From Kalmusia sp. IMI 367209 (Eukaryota; Ascomycota; Dothideomycetes; Pleosporales; Didymosphaeriaceae): 64,000 nucleotides of DNA. Position numbers and translations under genes: made by a program. This document shows positions 12,501-24,862 of this stretch, piece by piece. Where the stretch lies: assembly GCA_027946365.1 (NCBI GenBank), contig JAPEUQ010000002.1:372001-436000 (forward strand), given 5' to 3'. A model generated the notes under the pieces. That model was not told where the DNA came from, did no database searches, and saw only the letters and a list, made by a program, of their open reading frames with translations. Within the stretch, counting starts at the first letter, position 1. Every line of letters begins with the position of its first letter.

Positions 12501-15500
12501 CCGCTCCGAAAGTGGGCGCCGCTGAGCGTCGTGGACGCCCAGTCTCCGTAAGCGCCGGAGGGAGTCCATCATCACCTGACGGATCAGGCCGTTCCATGTT
12601 AGCAATAGCTCCACGACCACGACCAGCTCCACCGCCTCGTCTCCGCGGTCCGCCTCGTCCTCTTCTGACTTTACCTTTATATTCTTTCTGCCACTTAGTA
12701 GCATAGTAATGATTGATGCAATCTTTGTACGTCCTGCTTGTCCCGGCCTCCTTGTACAAAATTTCGGCCAACTTCCCCCCATTTCTTCGCATACTGGTCC
12801 CTGTACTGATACACCATGATACGATGTTCCTCTTCTGTGAAATCATCCTCTGGCGGTTCGTAATGGAATGCAAAGATGCCTTGGCCAGGCTCTCGCTGAA
12901 AATTTGTGTTGATGAACCTTCGTCGCTGCGCTTCATATGCGGTCAATTCAGGTGGTACCTCTGCTTCTTTTTCTGGATCAGCCAACGATCTTTTGGGTTC
13001 CTTTTCCTGTTGCTCTCTCTCCAATTCTGCCGTCCTCAAAGATTCTTGCATTGCAAGTTCGAGGTCGAACTCGGTCGCCCATCGAGCCGCATGTCCTCGA
13101 CGGCCAGTTGTAGGTGGTGGTGCATCAAGGAGTGGAACCATTACAGAAGTTTCAACGCCCGGGTTTATGACTTTTGCACTTGGCTCAGCAGATGCTGGTC
13201 GCTCATGGTTGTCCGTGTCTTTCGATCCGTCAAGGTTGCGAACATTCAAGCGCCATTGCCGATATACTGTAGCATACTGCTCAAGAGCGTCATCAGCATC
13301 CAGTTCTGGCTCTATGCTTCTTTGCAGCTTATTACGAATCGCAAGTAAGACAGAATCGGACACGCGTGGTCCCTCCATTTCAGAGATGGGGGTCGGGGGG
13401 TCCAGAGCCAAGAAATGGGAGAGAGCTTAGATCAGGAGCTTCCTCATGTTCATCACTAGTTCCATGACGTAAACGAAGCGCTCTCGTGGCTGGAGCAGGT
13501 TGCTTCTCTTCTTTGTCCTCCATGCTAACGTCTTCGGGTTCTTCAGCCTTCGGCGTTGGTAGCTCATTCGCAATACTCTCCTGTGGGACATCTGTAGGTG
13601 CTTTGGAAAGTGGAACCAAGGCCGGCTCTTCATCTGCAGTGTTTGGCTCATCTCGGGGAAGATGGTCTGCAGTCAGGCTCGCGAGGAGGATAATTTCCTG
13701 CAATGGCGTTGTAGCGCGTAAGTGCGATGCGCTAAGATCTATCCGTTTTGATTCAAGCAAAGCCTTCTCGCGGTTGTACTTGGCTTCCGACTCCGCAAAA
13801 TCGTCTTCATCTAAGTCAAGATCGTCGTCCGAATCTTGCAATACTTCTGGGGCAGATGAAGCGGCTGACACTGGCGGCTTCTCTGGAGCTAAGGGAGCCT
13901 CTGCCATAGACACATTGGAAAGGCGTCTGGTCTCAATGGGTGTGGGTTTGGGCGAAGTAGCTCTACGATAGTCCCCAGATGCCCGTCGATCGCGGCTGAC
14001 CTCTATTTCCATTGAAGACCGAATAAATGAAGGGGACACTGATTTGGCCTTTTCGAAACGCTGCGTTTTTTCGGGACGATGTGGATCTGGGGCAGAAGCA
14101 TTGACCTCCAATTTAGGTGCTTTTGGAGCTGTGCCAAAGGTCCGATCGCGATCTTCGACTGGAAATTCTCGTTTCGTAGGGACTGTTGTTCTGTTCATGT
14201 TCAGTCCGGGCCTCACCCACTGCATGCTCTTGGGTGGTACTCCTGAAGGCATCCGAGGGGCTGCAAAGCCAGGACGGTCAGTAGGTGGGTACATGGGCGG
14301 CCGCGCAACCATCAGGTTCCCTCTATCAGCTTTCGGCCCAGTCGGGATATTTGCAGGGAGTGATTTTGGCGAAGTGTTGCTCGACATAGTTGATGGGCCA
14401 CTTCCACTGGCGCTGCGAGAACCCATGGTGGGCTGTATCGCATTCGGAGACGCATCCCGCGCGGTATTCATATACGGCAATCGAGCCGGCCTGGGAAAAG
14501 AGGGTGACACATTTGGTCTAATCCCTGCTTGTGGTCCAGTGGGAGGGGCACGGCTTCCTGCTGCAGGACCTGCAGGCGGTGAAGTCGCCGAGTGTGCAGT
14601 GTTAATGGTGATCGGAGCAGATGGTTTTGTTTCAACATTTGCAGACGATGGGGCATTGTGGCCAGGTCCGGGTGGGGCGAGAGTCGGGCGCAATTCCGTA
14701 CGCGAATGCTCTGCAGCTGCTCTGTTGTCTTGGGCCTGAGTCGAGCCTTGAATTTGAGTCTGAGCATCTGGGGGATGACGCTCGGAAATCCGATCAGCCC
14801 TGGGTCCGGTTGGAGGTGCGACAGACAGTCCAGGTGGTATACTGGGCTTGGGAGCTGTAGGAGTAACTGGTACCGCAGCGGAAGGAGCGGGTGGTATAGG
14901 CGTCGAAGGAGTAGGTGGTGCAGCCTTTGAAGGTTGCGCTACAGTTGTAGGTTTGGCATCAAGGAGTGGATTTCTCCAGACAATAGAACCGATCGAACCA
15001 AACGCAGGAACTGCGGCCGGAGGTGACGATGCGCGTGGTGCATACCGTTCTCTAGAGGCTTCTGCGCGGCTGGCTAGCAAAAGATCGTCTCGTCCGGTTT
15101 CCCTCCTTCCATCTTTACCACCTGGGGGTTCTGTTGCGATTGAAGCACGTCTCGTGTAGGAATCCAGAGGCGGTCCATGTCGATCAGCGGGTGAATGGTG
15201 TGTCGAATGTGGCGCCGCTCCTGTAGGGGTACTAGGAGCATGTCTCGAATCAAGCGACGTGCTCCCACGGTGTGTATCAAGCGCACGCGGCCCTGGTTTA
15301 GCACCTGCTGGTCCAATATAAGAGTCGTACTCTCTTGGCGGGTATCTCCGATCTTCACGTTCTCTCCGATCAAAGTCCCGGTCACGCTCATCCCGCGGAT
15401 CTCGGTCCCGTCGCACTGGATCCCTTGAACGACTGCGTGGACGGTAGGACCGATCGGGCATGCGGTCTCGTGTATCATGATGTCGGTCTCTGTCGTCCGC

Positions 15501-16139
15501 ATAAGGCGGTCTGCCACGTCCTCGTCCTTCAACCTGAAAATCCCGTCCTCCCCGACCGCGACCAAACCCACTTCCTCGATATGATGAGCCAATGCTGAGC
15601 GGAGGATCTGAATATGTTGATCCTGCCGAAGGTGGCCCGTCGCGCGAATTGCGTCGGGCACGATTAATGTCGAGATCGCGAGGGAAATCTCGTTGATCGC
15701 GATTGTCTCGTGAATCTCGAACTGGCGATCGTCTGGGGGATGGTCGCCTATCTCGTCTGTCGCGATCAAAGTCCCGGTCACGGTCTCTGTCTGGGCGCCA
15801 GGTGTTGTGTGGGTGTGGATGAGCTACGCTCGACAGCGGCGGAGCGTCGCGTAATGAAGGTGCTTCGCCACGGCCTGCAAATCCTCTTCCTCTTCCGTCT
15901 CGCGGCGCTGAAGGAGCACCAGACGGTGCTCCGGCTGGGGGTCCTCGCGGACCATCGACGAGGGACTTGGGACCACGAGGAGTGTCTCTAGGCGGGAAGC
16001 CGCTGGCATCTGCATTCGACCGAGGACCCGCGTCATTCGGTCGCGGAGGGTATGTGCTACCGTATGTAGAGGGTCTTCTGTCGCGGAACGGCGACCTTTC
16101 GCGTACGTATCGACTGTCGGGGTATCTCGATGACGACAT
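9556..16139 (-). CDS. Snt1-like SANT/MYB co-repressor scaffold, intronless, frame broken at two sites
   Basis: This very large protein resembles yeast Snt1, the fungal NCoR/SMRT-like subunit of the Set3 histone deacetylase complex, which acts in the nucleus. The order is an Arg/Asp/Pro-rich disordered N-terminal half, a conserved GPPTPISEMEG-type segment, a first SANT domain (about residues 1095-1150; EEEHRIMVYQYRDQYAKKWG then KLAEIL and CINHYYATKW), a second SANT (about 1330-1385; YWSVTEQTDFLKNVAHFGTD), and a long Gln/Pro-rich tail. Frames break at the G6 run 13395-13400 and the C6 run 12775-12780. Dropping one base at each joins three frames into 6582 nt, exactly 2194 codons including the stop. 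The second break lies inside the first SANT, so an error in the sequence is much likelier than decay. Confidence 0.85.
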
Positions 16140-17547
16140 GGTGGCGGACTGGGAGGATGGTGGTGTGTTTCTCTAGGATCAACATGGGCTCGCAGATTGC
16201 GGAAAGGCTCAAACAGAGGTTTCGTAGGGTGCTAGGGCAAGGGCGTCAATATAATTCCTCTTGCTGCGGCGAACGAGCTCTAGGACCGACGCGGCAATTT
16301 CGCTGTGGCGGTTGGATATCAGTACCAGTGATGACCAGTGGAGACCAATGGGGATCAGTGGTTCGGTCTTTTGCGCTGATACACAGAGACGTCGAAACCG
16401 TAGGAGTGCGCTTAGTTGGGGTGGATTGACAGTCGAAGCTTGATCAACAGCGGCGGCTGTTGGCTGCAGACGTCCGAAGTCGAACAAGGATTAGCGTCGA
16501 ACACAAGACAAGGCCAGGACAAGGTAGCGCAAGTGGCCCGAGCGCCAACCCAGATCCGAGAGCTGACGATTTCGATTTCGCGGAACGCAGCGAGAAGGAC
16601 GCGGCAACGTCGACAATGGCTGCCAAAATCCACCGAGGGGCACGCAGGATGGTCGTAGAATGCGGCTGTCGTCTGCACGATGCGGAGCGGTCTTGGAGGG
16701 CGAATCCAACCTGGGACCGTTGACGTGGCGCTGCTATTTCTTCGAGAAGGGGCTTGGGGCACGTGGATGTGCGGGCTGATAACAGCCCTGGGTGAAGGAC
16801 GACGCGAGATTAGCCGGGCGACGACGCTCGACGCTGCGGCATGGTACTGTGGTGGTTTCGGGCGCCCGCAAGGAGAGCGGTGATGGATGATGGAGAAGGA
16901 GACCTGCAGCCAGAACACGAGGACGCAACCTCGAGCACTGACACGCACTGGCTCCAGCCGTCATGTTCGGCTCTGCGAGGGCAAGGTCCAATTTCGCGCC
17001 CCTCTCGCCGGCCTGCTAACCACATGCTTGCAGGGCTGGTTCCCGGCGCCCTTTCCGGCCGGCCATTGGCCAGCGAATTCGATGAATTCGAGATCAACGG
17101 GGGTCCCTGCGCGCGCCCAACCGCTGAAACCTGAGCACTGTGTCAGAATCGGCGCGTCACCCCGGCCGGCCAGCAGCGGCGCCGTCGCACTGTGGTATAC
17201 ATGTGGTGCGCGCAGGCCATGGCTCCGAGCAGCATGCCCGTTCGAGCCGTATCAAGTCACCTCGGCCGTCCCTTCCCAGCACCGGTCGTGCCTGCCTGGC
17301 CGTGTGGCGCATTTTCGTCGTGATCGCCAAGTGCCACTCGGCTAGGACTGGCGCTATTTTATGTGGGGTTTGCCTGGGGGGACGCTTGAACCCTCAAATT
17401 CTGCGGGCTGCATCACAACGGGCTTCGACACTTCAAAAGGCTCTGCAAACGACTCGGCGCGACCCCAAGAGAAGCAGACTGGACACGAACACGCCGTGGA
17501 CGCCGCTCTATCTCCAGATACCCATCGCCCCACGCGAGCCTTCCCAG
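16140..17547. other. divergent promoter region, GC-rich
   Basis: This 1.4-kb region lies between the Snt1-like gene (minus) and the deoxyhypusine synthase gene (plus). Open frames occur on both strands only because the DNA is GC-rich, and none shows motifs or consistent coding. A CCATTGG (ATTGG box) occurs near 17062. It should contain the promoters and long leaders of both housekeeping genes. Confidence 0.5.
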
Positions 17548-18797
17548 ATGGCTCCAGCCAATCAGGACCCAACGTCGCAGGCTCCCTCCGGCGCCACCGA
17601 TGCGGTACTGAAGCCATCCGAGCCTGTGCCCGAGGACGCCAGGGAGGTGCAGGGCATAGATTTCAACCACTATGCACAGCGCAACATCACCGTCGAGGAG
17701 TTGGTGGGAGGCTACTCGCGCATGGGCTTTCAGGCAACTGCGATCGGCGAGGCGGTGCGGATTGTCAATGACATGGTGAGTGCTTTTCCGTCGGAGCATG
17801 GTCGATCCTGGTCCTCGATGCCCGGGCTGCGAGCGCCTCCCGGCTCTGCGCTCTTGCGAAACAATTTAGCCGGAAATGGCATGCCCAGCTGGGCTTGGTT
17901 TATGCGCCTAATGTTTCTTTCTAACGGTCACAGCGCACGTGGAAGGATGCTGAAACAGGCGAGGGGACAACTATATTCCTCGGATACACGTCGAATTTGA
18001 TATCATCAGGCTTAAGAGAGACGCTGCGTTACCTGGTACAGCATAAGCACGTTTCGGCAATCGTAACCACTGCTGGCGGCGTCGAAGAGGACTTCATCAA
18101 ATGCCTGGGCCCGACCTACTTGGGTGCTTTTTCAACGCCTGGTGTCAGTCTACGCGCCAAAGGCCTAAATCGCATAGGGAATCTCGTTGTACCAAATAAC
18201 AATTACTGCGCTTTCGAAGACTGGGTCTTGCCAATCCTGGACAAGATGTTGCTGGAGCAGGAGGAGAGCAGGAAGACGGATGAGCCGACACACTGGACCC
18301 CAAGCAAAGTGATCAACCGTCTGGGAAAGGAGATCAATGACGAGCGATCGGTGTACTACTGGGCGTGGAAGAACGATATCCCCGTCTTCTGCCCAGCACT
18401 GACAGACGGAAGTCTTGGCGACATGCTCTACTTCCATACGTTCAAGTCCTCGCCCGAGCAGCTTCGCGTAGACATCGTAGAGGACATTCGAAAAATCAAC
18501 ACCATTGCCGTGCGAGCAAAGAGAACAGGCATGATCGTTCTGGGCGGAGGCATAGTCAAGCACCACATCGCCAACGCAAACTTGATGCGGAACGGCGCGG
18601 AAAGTGCGGTATACATCAACACGGCTCAGGAGTTCGATGGAAGCGATGCAGGAGCGAGGCCAGACGAAGCGGTCAGCTGGGGGAAGATTAAGACGGACGG
18701 TGACAGCGTCAAGGTGTACGCGGAGGCAACAATAGCGTTTCCGCTGATTGTCGCAGCCACGTTCGCGAAGGCGACACGGGATGAAGCCGAGTCTTAG
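17548..18797 (+). CDS. DYS1: deoxyhypusine synthase
   Basis: Deoxyhypusine synthase (EC 2.5.1.46) transfers the aminobutyl group of spermidine to one lysine of eIF5A, using NAD, in the cytosol. There are two exons, 17548-17775 and 17934-18797, split by a 158-nt intron (GTGAGT donor, CTAAC branch, CAG acceptor), giving 363 residues, normal for the family. Diagnostic motifs are [66 protein letters not shown] (overlapping pieces), [31 protein letters not shown] and SWGKI. Lys327 in the last is the catalytic lysine (Lys329 in the human enzyme). The start ATG has a good context (CAGATGGCT) and matches the family N-terminus. It is essential in eukaryotes studied. Identification is very secure. Confidence 0.97.
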
Positions 18798-19762
18798 AAT
18801 TGCCCGAGAGTGAGGGCATTATACATGATTCAGGATAGAGGTGATGAAAACGAAGGGACAGAAAACCAAACTCGATCACTGCCACTGCGACGCTCCATTT
18901 CTGGTCCTGCTCTTCGTGGAATTTCGTCTGCCACGCCATCGAAAAGCGTCAGCGCGAGTCGTGAGTGGAGGTGAGGTGCAGGTAGAGTCGGAGGTGTACA
19001 GGGATGCGTGGCCGGCGTGGGCCCACCGTTAGTAGTCGCCGCTCGATGCAGAGTAGCGCAAGTTGCAGCCTAGCTGTGCGCACAAGTACTGAAGGCGGAG
19101 CAGCAAGTTGCGCAGCTGTGTGACTCAAGCGCTGATGCCTGCGCCATGTGTGAGCCTGGAGATGGCGAGATTGACTGATGGACTGGGTGCAGAAGGGCTC
19201 TTCGTGATGTCGAGGGCGGCGGCGGCTCGCCAACGAGACGGCTCCCATAGCGCGTGCGTGGGGAAAACGCGGGACAGCCTCACCTCTCACCGCCCGCGGT
19301 ATAAATGGTCCAGGCAGCACATGCACAGAGCTCCAGCCTTACACGTCAAAGCCCAGCCACGCCGCAGCCGTGTCGTTACTGTCGTTCCATTGACTTTGCT
19401 TTTATCCTTGTACAGCTTTCGATTTCTCGGTGCACTTTACAGACTTTGTGTTTTCCTCCAGACCATCAGTACTCAGTGAGAGCTCCGATTAGAGCTTCGC
19501 CGATAAGAGCTGCTATTCCCGCCCGCCAGCTCAACCACCTTCACTCACCTACATCGCTCCGCAGCCCGGTCTTGGGCTTGTGCTCTGCTGCCCATACATT
19601 TAGTATCCTCAATTCACCAGCCAGCTACGTGATAGACCCAGGTACCGCTGCACGGCTTCGAAGCCCGCGCGCATGCACTTACGTTTGCAGCTTTCCGGGC
19701 CTCGCTTTCAGGCAGTAGTGAGATAGCACACCTATGCGCACACTTCCACCAGCTGCGCAGCC
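18798..19762. other. intergenic region and long 5' leader of the MATH-RING gene
   Basis: No gene is supported. A TATAAAT lies at 19300-19306. The following 450 nt are pyrimidine-rich and would form a long 5' leader of the plus-strand gene starting at 19763, possibly with a leader intron. Confidence 0.4.
19300..19306 (+). promoter_or_regulatory. candidate TATA box of the MATH-RING gene
   Basis: TATAAAT stands in a GC-rich context about 460 nt before the ATG at 19763. If used, the leader would be unusually long. Confidence 0.3.
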
Positions 19763-22700
19763 ATGAGCTCGACCGCCGTCCAACAGCCTCCGTCCGTCCT
19801 GTTCGGGCAACAACCACCCTCCTCGCCGCCTTTCTCGGCTCCACAGTCACCCGCCGGATCACAGCACCATATGCAGCCCGCCATGTCTTCGCCGCCTGCG
19901 CAGACTTCTGAAGATGTAGACATGAGCACGTCTACCACATTACCGCCGGCTGGTCAGCGGCATGACCGGGAAGACGCCATCATGCAGGATGGTTTGCCGA
20001 ACGGGGTGCAGCCGGACGCCAACAGCACCCAGGATCGTGACCAAGCAAACAACGTCGCGGTTGAGGTCGCCGCTGTGACAGCCGACGACGATGCCATGGA
20101 TACCACCCCAGACAGTGCGCAGGGTGTAGTGCTGGCCAACGGCTCAGCTGAGGTCCAAGATGCGGCTGCAGTCACACCATCGTCACCCGCTCCAGATGCT
20201 ATGAGCCACGAAGAGGGGATCAACGGCACTGAGAATTCGCCAGAGGCTCCGGGTGATGCTGTAAGTCTTCTCATGGCAATAAAGTACCCTATCTAATTGT
20301 CGTAGCCGCAAACAAACAATACTCCTCAAGGGGAGCCTCCAGTCCCAGCAGACCTCGCCTCGGAACCCCCGCCACCGCCGCCCCCCGTTGAACCCGTCCA
20401 GACTGATACAGACTCGTCTGATGACGATGGTGGCCAACCGTGGCACCCCATCACCGAAGATACCTCTGCACCTGACGAAGAGGAGCTCAAGGAGATTGAG
20501 GCGAGGACGGAGTTCAGCGCGCTAGATCATGAACACTGGGAAAACAAGGCTTTTACACCCTTAGACGATCCGGAATACACACCAGGCGAGAGCGGTCGGA
20601 TAGAATGGCTCATTGAAAATTACAATGGCACCCGCGAGAAGCCTAATCGCGATTTAGTCATGAAATCAAAGCCTGTCACTATTGGTGGACATGAATGGCA
20701 GATCAAGTTCTACCCAAAAGGCAACGACTCTGATTATCTGAGCGTCTATGTGGAATGTCTCAGCGTTGAGAATGAAAGCAAGGAGGACGGCGGAGATGAG
20801 AACAGTGGTTCGAAGCAAGAGGGTGATGCATCACCAAGTGCTGTAGAGACTACGACGACCGAGACACCCGAGTTTCAGCACACTCCTTTACCTCTCGTTG
20901 GCTCGACGGCAGTTCCGAAACGGAAGAGCATAGCTGCACAAGTCTCTGTTGTGCTCTACAATCCCACCGAGCCTCGTGTCAATTACTCGAGGACCTGCCT
21001 GCACAGATTTTGTACGTCGTCGCCCGATTGGGGCTGGACGCGATTTCACGGACCGCATTTTGACATTCCGCACCGAATTCGAGGCCATAGGCAAGCGCTT
21101 CTTCGTGATGACAAGCTCGCGTTCACCGGTTACATCCGCATAATCAACGACGAGACAAAGTGCCTCTGGGAGCACCCTAGCTCAGACAACGTCTGGGACA
21201 GCTTTGCCATGACCGGCCTGCAGTCACTGGCAGTCCGGGACAATGGAGGCTCTCCAGACGGGAACGTCATATCTGCTATCGCCTCGTGGTTGCTGTTTAA
21301 GCCTTTGAGGCAGTTCTTGTACAGCTTCAATGTTCCAGATCCAGAAAAGGAGCCATTTGCTCAACCAAAACCCCTCATAGGCGCTTTGCAGAAGGTGTTA
21401 TACCTGCTCAGGACGCAGGTACAGCCCGGCGCGAGTGCAATCAACTTGGAAGACATCGAGGATGCATTAGAGTGGTATGGTCTTGCAGAGCCTCTGCATA
21501 AGTTAGATGTCATCCAAGTCTGGGAGTATATCCGCGCTAAGCTCGAAGATGAGTTACGAGACACCCCTTCTGCCAACTCCCTCGAAAGTCTTTTTGGTCC
21601 AAAGCGCGATTATACGAAGGGCGTACCTAGCTATCGTGCACCGGTGATTGGTGTGGGTAACATTCAAGAAGCGGTCAACCAGTCTTCCGAGCTCACAGTC
21701 TTCGGCAGTCCCCTTCCTCAACTTTTGACTATCGAGTTAGAGCGACAAGCTTTCGATTCAGCCTCGCGTTCCTACGTCAAAGTAATCAATAAAGTCTCAC
21801 TAGATGACCACATAGATGTACGAGGTACAGGATATACGCTTTATGGATTCATCGTACACAAGCAAACTCTTCAATCATACCTCTACCAGCCAATTTTGCG
21901 ACCGGAAGGGCCTGGTTCCAAGTGGTACAGCTATTCCGATAGCCGAGGGTAACAAGGTCACCTGTCTGACACACCGACAAGCCGTCACAGTACACGAGGG
22001 TACTGAGGGTACTGGACGCGTGACGGGTAACGATCCCATTGCATACATCGTACTATATGTGCGTGATGATGTATCGCAACTAGCTTTTACGTCGCATACA
22101 GAGTCTGAGCAATGGAGTGTTCCCGAGTGGATTCCACGAGGATTAGAGAAGCAAAAGGCTTCTAGTCAGCCCCCCACCTTTACCAATCCCGACAAGTGGC
22201 GACGAAGCATCTCAACCAAAGGAAGTGGAAATACCGAACGATGAATCAACAGAAGTAGAGGAGCGTGACTTTCGGATTATAGATTCTGCGACCTTCCTAC
22301 AACACGAGGGTCCCGGAATCTTCGATGCTTTCGATCCCAAATGGCAGTCAGACCCCACAAGCCTCAAGTCTCAGATCACGTTGAAAGCTACCGATGGATG
22401 CCAGGAAATCCGTGCTAAGATCGCTACAACGTTGAAAGATGTTAAGGATATCCAAGATCCAAGGCAGGTCAAATTCTGGTTCATGGACACATTCCAAGGG
22501 TCTTTCGCACAACCCAATCTCCTCAGCACAGGCAAGATCGAATACTCTAGCGGCAGCTACAATCGTTTCGTGGAAGAATTGAATGATTGGAAACTGCAGG
22601 ACAACGTTAGAAACTGGGGGTGTCGCCGACTCTGGGTTCACATTATTGCCTTTGCTGACCTACCTGAACTCCCAAAAGAGCCTGAGCCTGAGCCTGCGCC

Positions 22701-24030
22701 TGCGCCTGCGCCTGAGATATCGGCCGAAACATCTTCAGAGCAGATCGCTCACTTTGAGCAAAGTCGCGCAGCAGATTTACCCATGAATGAAGATAGCGAT
22801 GCTCTATCAGCAGAAGCTACGCAGGCTGTGACACAACCTGTGTCTGAAGATACACCAATGAGTGAACCCGATGAGTCGGAGCCACAGCAAACGGGCTTGC
22901 CGCCCTCGGATGCAGAACCCCCAGAACCTCCCACGAACGCACCTGAAGGCGACGATGCCGCTATGGTGGAAGTAGATGCACCAGCGCCGCCTGATCCCCC
23001 CGTTGTTGATGTCGTTATCCCGACCAGCACTGGGGAAGACACAGATATGGGTGGAACCCAAGACAATGCCGCACCAGCGCCTCCGCCACCGACTGACTTA
23101 GCAGTTGAGACAACTTCTGATCCGAGCAACATAGAAGAACGCCCACAAACACCTCCCCCAGCCGAAGTACCGCGACCTCAAACCCCTGAGCCGCCGCCTG
23201 ACGAAATCTACTTCTTCCTCAAGTTCTTCAACGCAGAAAAGCAGACCCTGGAATCAAAAGGTTCTTTCATCGTGCTCAAATCAGCACGTCTTGACAGCAC
23301 AATACAGAAGCTGCTCGAGGCCTCAGACGTGAAGCTTGAGCTTTGGGAAGAGGAAGACCTTGTACAAGCCCGCTCACTTCGGCGCCACAAATCGTTTTCA
23401 CAGAACGACCTCCATAACGCAGCCACCATCATATACGCCTTACCTCGCACCGACGAGCAGCGGGATGCGCTTGCCGCCCGTGCGGCTTTTGCCGACCTCC
23501 AGCAATACCTTAAGTTCCGCGCCAATGTTCGCAACTTCCCCTCCCGAATGAACGGTCATTTTACGTTCAACTACTTCTCCAGCCAGTACTATAAAGGGGT
23601 CTATGTCAATGGTCACCGCCATGGACACGGCTCGCGCATCTACCACAGCGGCGCCACCTATGAGGGTTCCTTCCGCCTCGGCCTACGCCATGGACATGGT
23701 CTCTACACATTCCAGAACGGCGACACGTACGACGGTGATTGGATTAACAATCAGCAGCACGGAACTGGCTCATTCGTCGAGGCCACTACGGGGAATACGT
23801 ACACCGGTGGCTGGAAGAACGATAAAAAGTTCGGCGAGGGCGTGACCCATTGGAAGAGCGCGCAGGAAACGGAGCGCCTGTGCCGCATCTGCTGGGAGGA
23901 GAGCGCGGATGCGGCGTTCTATGATTGCGGGCATGTAGTTGCTTGTGTAGGATGTGCGAGACAGGTGGAGAATTGCCCGGTTTGCAGAAGGAGGGTGCTG
24001 AGTGCGATGAAGCTTTATTACGTGGCGTAG
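19763..24030 (+). CDS. MATH / USP-like / MORN / RING-finger protein, frame broken at two sites
   Basis: Exons are 19763-20260 and 20306-24030 with a 45-nt intron. The predicted 1406 residues comprise a Pro/Ser-rich N-terminus, a MATH domain (about 285-450; GGHEWQIKFYP), a ubiquitin-protease-like region (about 455-820; KWYSYSD then VTCLTHRQAVTVHEG and IAYIVLYVRDD), an acidic Pro-rich linker, three to four MORN repeats (about 1250-1325; GVYVNGHRHGHG, GSFRLGLRHGHG) and a C-terminal C3HC4 RING (about 1357-1392; CRICWEESADAAFYDCGH). The protease region lacks a recognisable Cys box and the usual GHY histidine, so it is probably an inactive substrate-binding fold; the RING suggests E3 ubiquitin ligase activity. 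Frames break at GGG 21947-21949 and C6 22170-22175. Dropping one base at each gives 4221 nt, exactly 1407 codons. Confidence 0.82.
22680..22716 (+). repeat. short hexanucleotide repeat coding Glu-Pro/Ala-Pro
   Basis: Tandem GAGCCT/GCGCCT units inside the MATH-RING gene encode alternating Glu-Pro then Ala-Pro in the linker between the protease-like region and the MORN repeats. Such tracts vary in length between isolates. Confidence 0.6.
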
Positions 24031-24452
24031 ACATAACTCGGTCAACGCCCATCAGCAATTAAGAGTACAGGGGCATTCCAGGGTAGTTGATTCTGGGCAT
24101 TTGAGATTGACATGGGTGTTTGGAGACTAAGATTTTTGGATGGCGATAGTGGGTTTGGCTTTTTTTTTCCTTTCTCTTGTCCTCTATCTTTTCTTCTTTC
24201 GGCTTTATATTACTATGACTCGTTCCTTAGCGGGGTGCTGGGTGCTGGGTGTAAATTGGCGCCAAGTCTGCTTTTGACGATTCAGATATATAACTTTACG
24301 AGCTACGGTTCGTGGGCACGAGTAGATAGAATCTTATGTTTGTGACTGTTATCTTGTATTCGTTGCTATGAGAATGTGTTCTCTGGTCTGGCTTTGCATA
24401 GCTTTGGTGATAAGGGCAGCTCAGCCTCGGCGATTAAGAATTGGGAGCTCCT
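24031..24452. other. 3' flank of the MATH-RING gene
   Basis: No gene is seen. The region includes T-rich runs near 24165 that may belong to the 3' untranslated region. Confidence 0.4.
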
Positions 24453-24551
24453 CAGCGGCGCTAAAAATTGCAGTGAAGAAGTTACCATGGTTACTTCAAA
24501 GTTACCTAAGTAACTTCACCACGTTACCTAGGTAACTTTTTAGCGTGGCTG
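24453..24551. mobile_element. 99-bp foldback / MITE-like element
   Basis: The ends CAGCGGCGCTAAAAA (24453-24467) and the reverse complement of CAGCCACGCTAAAAA (24537-24551) match at 13 of 15 positions. Inside are three palindromic 14-mers: GTTACCATGGTTAC (24481), GTTACCTAAGTAAC (24501) and the perfect palindrome GTTACCTAGGTAAC (24523). GTGAAG followed by GTTAC recurs in both halves in opposite orientation. No clear target-site duplication is visible. The form suggests a short non-autonomous inverted-repeat element, but the class is unknown. Confidence 0.5.
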
Positions 24552-24862
24552 GGTTGTCTACAGCCACTGTTTCGTCCATGCGTTCGCTCCGTGTCCCGTT
24601 GTACCATCCAAGCACCGCCACACCATAGCGATTATGATTCATTCGCGCTAGCTTGAAGTAGCCTAACGTCAAATGATTCATACTCAATACATACTGAATA
24701 CTTGAATTAGGGTGCATGCACGAAGTATATATAGAGCCTTGGAAGTAAGGCATATACTAATCAACTCCAGATTCATCAGATCGCAATTGAACAACAGGCA
24801 ACTTACACAAGCGACCAATCGAGCACCCTCCCATCGAGCCCAGGATAACCAGTTTACAGCCA
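24552..24862. other. upstream region of the ORF at 24863
   Basis: AT-rich. TATATATA occurs near 24726, about 135 nt before the ATG, and could serve as a promoter element. Nothing coding is seen. Confidence 0.4.

Noticed and set aside
9559..12706. Plus-strand frames opposite the Snt1-like gene
   Set aside because: Shadows of a long, biased coding sequence. None has its own motifs.
16412..17100. Several overlapping frames of 60-178 codons on both strands
   Set aside because: Typical of GC-rich promoter DNA. No domain, and the frames contradict one another.
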